Origin: Caldilineaceae bacterium
GTDB lineage: Bacteria; Chloroflexota; Anaerolineae; Caldilineales; Caldilineaceae
Direction of reading: 5' to 3'
DNA: 64,000 nucleotides
NCBI GenBank assembly: GCA_020845455.1
Contig: JADLFO010000176.1
Span: 36,594 to 100,593, forward strand
Position numbers and translations under genes: made by a program. The notes beneath the pieces were generated by a model that was not told where the DNA came from, ran no database searches, and saw only the letters and a list, made by a program, of their open reading frames with translations. This document shows positions 61,722 to 64,000 of this stretch, in pieces. The first letter of the stretch is position 1. Each line of letters opens with the position of its first letter.

Positions 61722-62709
61722 GGCGTGCTTCCGGACGGATCACACGCAGCAGCGTGCTGTCCTGCACGGCCTCGACGGCAAACTCGCCCAAGGCGGCGGG
61801 CAGCAGCACCCAACTGACCGCATCGCGGCGCAGCCGCTCCCCTCGCCAGTGCAACTCAGCGGCCCCCGCCATCACGCCCCAGATCTCAAAGGTCGCGCCG
61901 TCACACGCTCCGGCATAGCGTTCGCCCTGCGCCAGATACAGCCGCTCGGTGCGGAAATAGGCACATTCGCCGATCACTTCGGTGGCGACCGCCGCGCCGG
62001 CCACCGGCTGCGGCTGCACCGGCCCCGGCTCGACCAGCCCAAAGTCCAACACCTCCAGCGCCTGCGCGATATGCAATGGCCGCGGCCGCCCCCAGTCATA
62101 GATGCGGTAAGTCGTGTCGCTGTTCTGCTGGATCTCCGCCACGATCAGCCCCGGCCCCAGCGCATGGATCGCGCCCGCCGGCACAAAGACCACGTCGCCC
62201 GCCTGCACCGGCATCCGGTGCAGCCAGCGTTCACTCTCTCCCGCCTCCACGGCCCGTGCGAAGATCGCGCGGTCCACCCCGGCGCGAAACCCGTAGATCA
62301 CCTCGGCTCCCGGCTCCGCCGCCAAGATCACCCACATCTCAGTCTTGCCCAGGTCCCCGGCGTGTGCCAGCGCATAGGCATCGTTGGGGTGCACCTGCAC
62401 CGAGAGCCAGCGGTTGGCGTCGAGCAGCTTGATCAACAGCGGAAAACGCCCCTGCGCCAGTTCGGCGGCGCTGCGCCGGCCTACCAACGCCTCGCCCCAC
62501 TCGTCCAGCACCTCCAACAGCGTCCATCCGGCCAGCGGCCCGGCGTCGACTTGGGTCGCACCGTTGACATGGGCGGCGATCTCCCAGCTTTCCGCCACGA
62601 TCCCTTCCGGGATGGCGCGCCCCAAGCGTGTCCCCAGGGCGCGCCCGCCCCACGGATATTCCTTAAAGACCGGCGCAAAAGTCAGCGGATAAAGCTCAGG
62701 CAGCGGCAT
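61714..62709 (-). CDS. manA: Mannose-6-phosphate isomerase, class I
   Basis: A 331-residue zinc cupin enzyme interconverting mannose-6-P and fructose-6-P. Zinc ligands are in LSVQVHPND and KTEMWVIL, and the active-site block is VPAGAIHALGPGLIVAEIQQNSDTTYRIYDWGR. The N-terminal FKEYPWGGRALGTRLG is typical for the short class I form of Gram-positive and Chloroflexota. GGAGGG lies 7 bases before the ATG. It heads a run with hydA and the ydcF-like gene; a metabolic link between them is not evident. Confidence 0.93.
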   Translation of the reverse strand: MPLPELYPLTFAPVFKEYPWGGRALGTRLGRAIPEGIVAESWEIAAHVNGATQVDAGPLAGWTLLEVLDEWGEALVGRRSAAELAQGRFPLLIKLLDANRWLSVQVHPNDAYALAHAGDLGKTEMWVILAAEPGAEVIYGFRAGVDRAIFARAVEAGESERWLHRMPVQAGDVVFVPAGAIHALGPGLIVAEIQQNSDTTYRIYDWGRPRPLHIAQALEVLDFGLVEPGPVQPQPVAGAAVATEVIGECAYFRTERLYLAQGERYAGACDGATFEIWGVMAGAAELHWRGERLRRDAVSWVLLPAALGEFAVEAVQDSTLLRVIRPEARHV

Positions 62710-62769
62710 CGTCGTCCCTCCGAACGTGCAGGCAGATTCGGCAAGTCATGCCGGCGGCGCCGGCGCACC

Positions 62770-64000
62770 CTATTTCGCAGCCGGGTCGCGCGGGCCAAAG
62801 AGCGAAGGCCAAGAAGCAGCGCGCCCCGATGGGGCGCTGCTGCCGCTGCTGGGCGGCTCCGGCTCCGGAAAGGGCGGCAGGTCCAGCATCTTGCGCCAGG
62901 TGTACACGCCATACAGCTTCAGCGACGCGACGACCGGCGCGGCCAGGACTGCGCCGAGCAACCCTGCCAGCGACGCGCCCATCAACACCGCCACCATCAC
63001 GGCGATGGGGTGCAGGTCCAGCGCATCGCCCACGATGCGCGGCACCAGTAGATTGTTCTCCAACTGCTGGATCAAAAATATCACGCCCGTGATCACCAGC
63101 GCAAAGGCCCAAGCAGAAATGCCGAAGACGTTGTCCGGCTGGAAGAGCGCCACCAGCACCGCCGCGCCCGCGCCCAGCACCGGGCCGATCACAGGCAGAA
63201 ACTCCAACAGGCCAGACAGCACCCCCAGCGCCAGCGCGTTGTTCACCTGCAGCAGCGAGAGCGCGAGCGCCACCACCATACCGATCACCACCCCCAGAAT
63301 GACTTGGCCGCGCAGATAGGCGTTCCAGATCAAGAGCGTATCGCGCATCAGCCGGTCGGCATCGCGGCGATAGCCCGGCTGATGCGCCAGATCGCTGATG
63401 ATCCCCCCGACGCGCGGGCTGTCGATCGCCATATAGATCGAAAAGACCAAGACCATCAACGTCTCGCCCAGGGTGCTCACCGTCGCCTGGGCGATATTCG
63501 CCAGCCAGCGGCCGCTGCGCCCAGCCAGCGCCTGCACCATCTGGCGCAGTTCACCGCTTAGGGCGTCAAAATCGATCAGATCGGCAAAAGCATCGAAGCG
63601 GATTTCATACGGCCCAATGAACCAGACTGCGCTGGATGCGCTGAGCACACGCCGCTGGATCTCCTGCACCAGTTGGGGCAGCAGATCCGGCAGGGTACGC
63701 CACAGCCGCGCCGACTGCTCCGCCGCCGCCAGCCCCAGCACAAAACTGGCTGCGCCCAGGATCAAAAAAAGCACCCCATAGACGATCAGCACAGCCGGGG
63801 TGCGCCGGATCGCCGTCTTGCGCTGCAGCCAACTGACCAACGGGTTGACCAGATAGGCGATGATCGCGGCGATCGCCAGCGGCGTCCACAAAAACCGAAA
63901 ACGCCAGATCGCCAGCGCGCCCAGCAGCAGAACCACGCTCGTGATGATCGCCTTGGTCGTCAGCCCCCAGGGAGGTGAGTCAGACAGGGATGTATCAGAC
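62770..64000 (-). CDS. AI-2E family transporter (PerM), 5' partial
   Basis: The frame is open to the window edge; residues before the GTG at 63936 read SDTSLSDSPPWGLTTKAIITS and continue out of the window, so the start is missing. What is visible (about 409 residues) shows eight hydrophobic helices and the PF01594 pattern: FLWTPLAIAAIIAYLVNPLVSWLQRKTAIRRTPAVLIVY at the N-terminus, the cytosolic/amphipathic insert, and GVLSGLLEFLPVIGPVLGAGAAVLVAL plus VPRIVGDALDLHPIAVMVAVLMGASLAGLLGAVLAAPVVA at the C-terminus. PerM proteins export small solutes such as AI-2 or act as Na+/H+ antiporters. Confidence 0.9.
   Translation of the reverse strand, partial: SDTSLSDSPPWGLTTKAIITSVVLLLGALAIWRFRFLWTPLAIAAIIAYLVNPLVSWLQRKTAIRRTPAVLIVYGVLFLILGAASFVLGLAAAEQSARLWRTLPDLLPQLVQEIQRRVLSASSAVWFIGPYEIRFDAFADLIDFDALSGELRQMVQALAGRSGRWLANIAQATVSTLGETLMVLVFSIYMAIDSPRVGGIISDLAHQPGYRRDADRLMRDTLLIWNAYLRGQVILGVVIGMVVALALSLLQVNNALALGVLSGLLEFLPVIGPVLGAGAAVLVALFQPDNVFGISAWAFALVITGVIFLIQQLENNLLVPRIVGDALDLHPIAVMVAVLMGASLAGLLGAVLAAPVVASLKLYGVYTWRKMLDLPPFPEPEPPSSGSSAPSGRAASWPSLFGPRDPAAK

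Overview
The window is about 64 kb of high-GC chromosomal DNA carrying 52 protein genes or gene fragments, one riboswitch and no detectable rRNA, tRNA, CRISPR array or insertion sequence. The gene content points to a member of the Chloroflexota, probably from the Anaerolineae/Caldilineae side. The reasons are RNase J beside a membrane-anchored FtsK, a KimA-type K+ importer, a pyruvate:ferredoxin oxidoreductase paired with a dihydroorotate-dehydrogenase-like protein, large Thr/Pro-rich lipoproteins with PA14 and SH3 domains, and secreted proteins ending in a short aromatic-hydrophobic-Pro tail. The placement is inference from gene content, not a tree.

Left third (1-31.4 kb). A branched-chain amino acid block (MocR-type regulator, IlvE, methyltransferase, AzlCD) leads into RNase J with a structured leader, then FtsK, a LolA-like lipoprotein-binding protein, an MFS exporter and an orphan histidine kinase. 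On the minus strand follow a corrinoid-type cassette (RACo-like ferredoxin/ASKHA activator, homocysteine-methyltransferase-like enzyme, phosphomutase-like metalloenzyme) and, on plus, nicotinate phosphoribosyltransferase. Next is a minus-strand energy/sensing block: CBS-ACT protein, NifJ-type PFOR, DHOD-like protein, a triple universal-stress-domain protein and a CBS protein. A TetR regulator with a four-helix membrane protein shows an unusually clear promoter-operator. A 1342-residue lipoprotein with SH3b, three PA14 and five IPT/TIG-like repeats closes this part.

Middle (31.4-45.7 kb). Small membrane proteins (YvlD/holin-4 type), a radical SAM enzyme, a universal stress protein, an LLM flavin oxidoreductase, two fold-type-II PLP enzymes (a cysteine-synthase-like protein and threonine synthase), an uncharacterised acidic protein with a HARE-like winged helix, a small Cys-rich protein and a patatin. 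A TPP riboswitch with its own terminator precedes thiBPQ, the thiamine ABC importer.

Right third (45.7-64 kb). A six-gene minus-strand operon combines two TrkA/RCK proteins, KimA, a tandem Usp protein, an NptA-like Na+/phosphate carrier and an SH3b membrane protein; it looks like a potassium/osmotic homeostasis unit. A minimal zincin, a secreted subtilisin, yggS-proC-yggT, a secreted carbohydrate-binding-like protein, PgeF, an ElyC/YdcF protein, a hydantoinase-type amidohydrolase, ManA and a 5'-partial AI-2E/PerM family permease complete the window.

Two window-wide themes stand out: short tandem duplications (11-22 bp) that recur in gene spacers, often across start or stop codons, and perfect hairpins behind genes that lack a U-tract. 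Several promoters share an extended -10 of the form YGTGNTACAMT.
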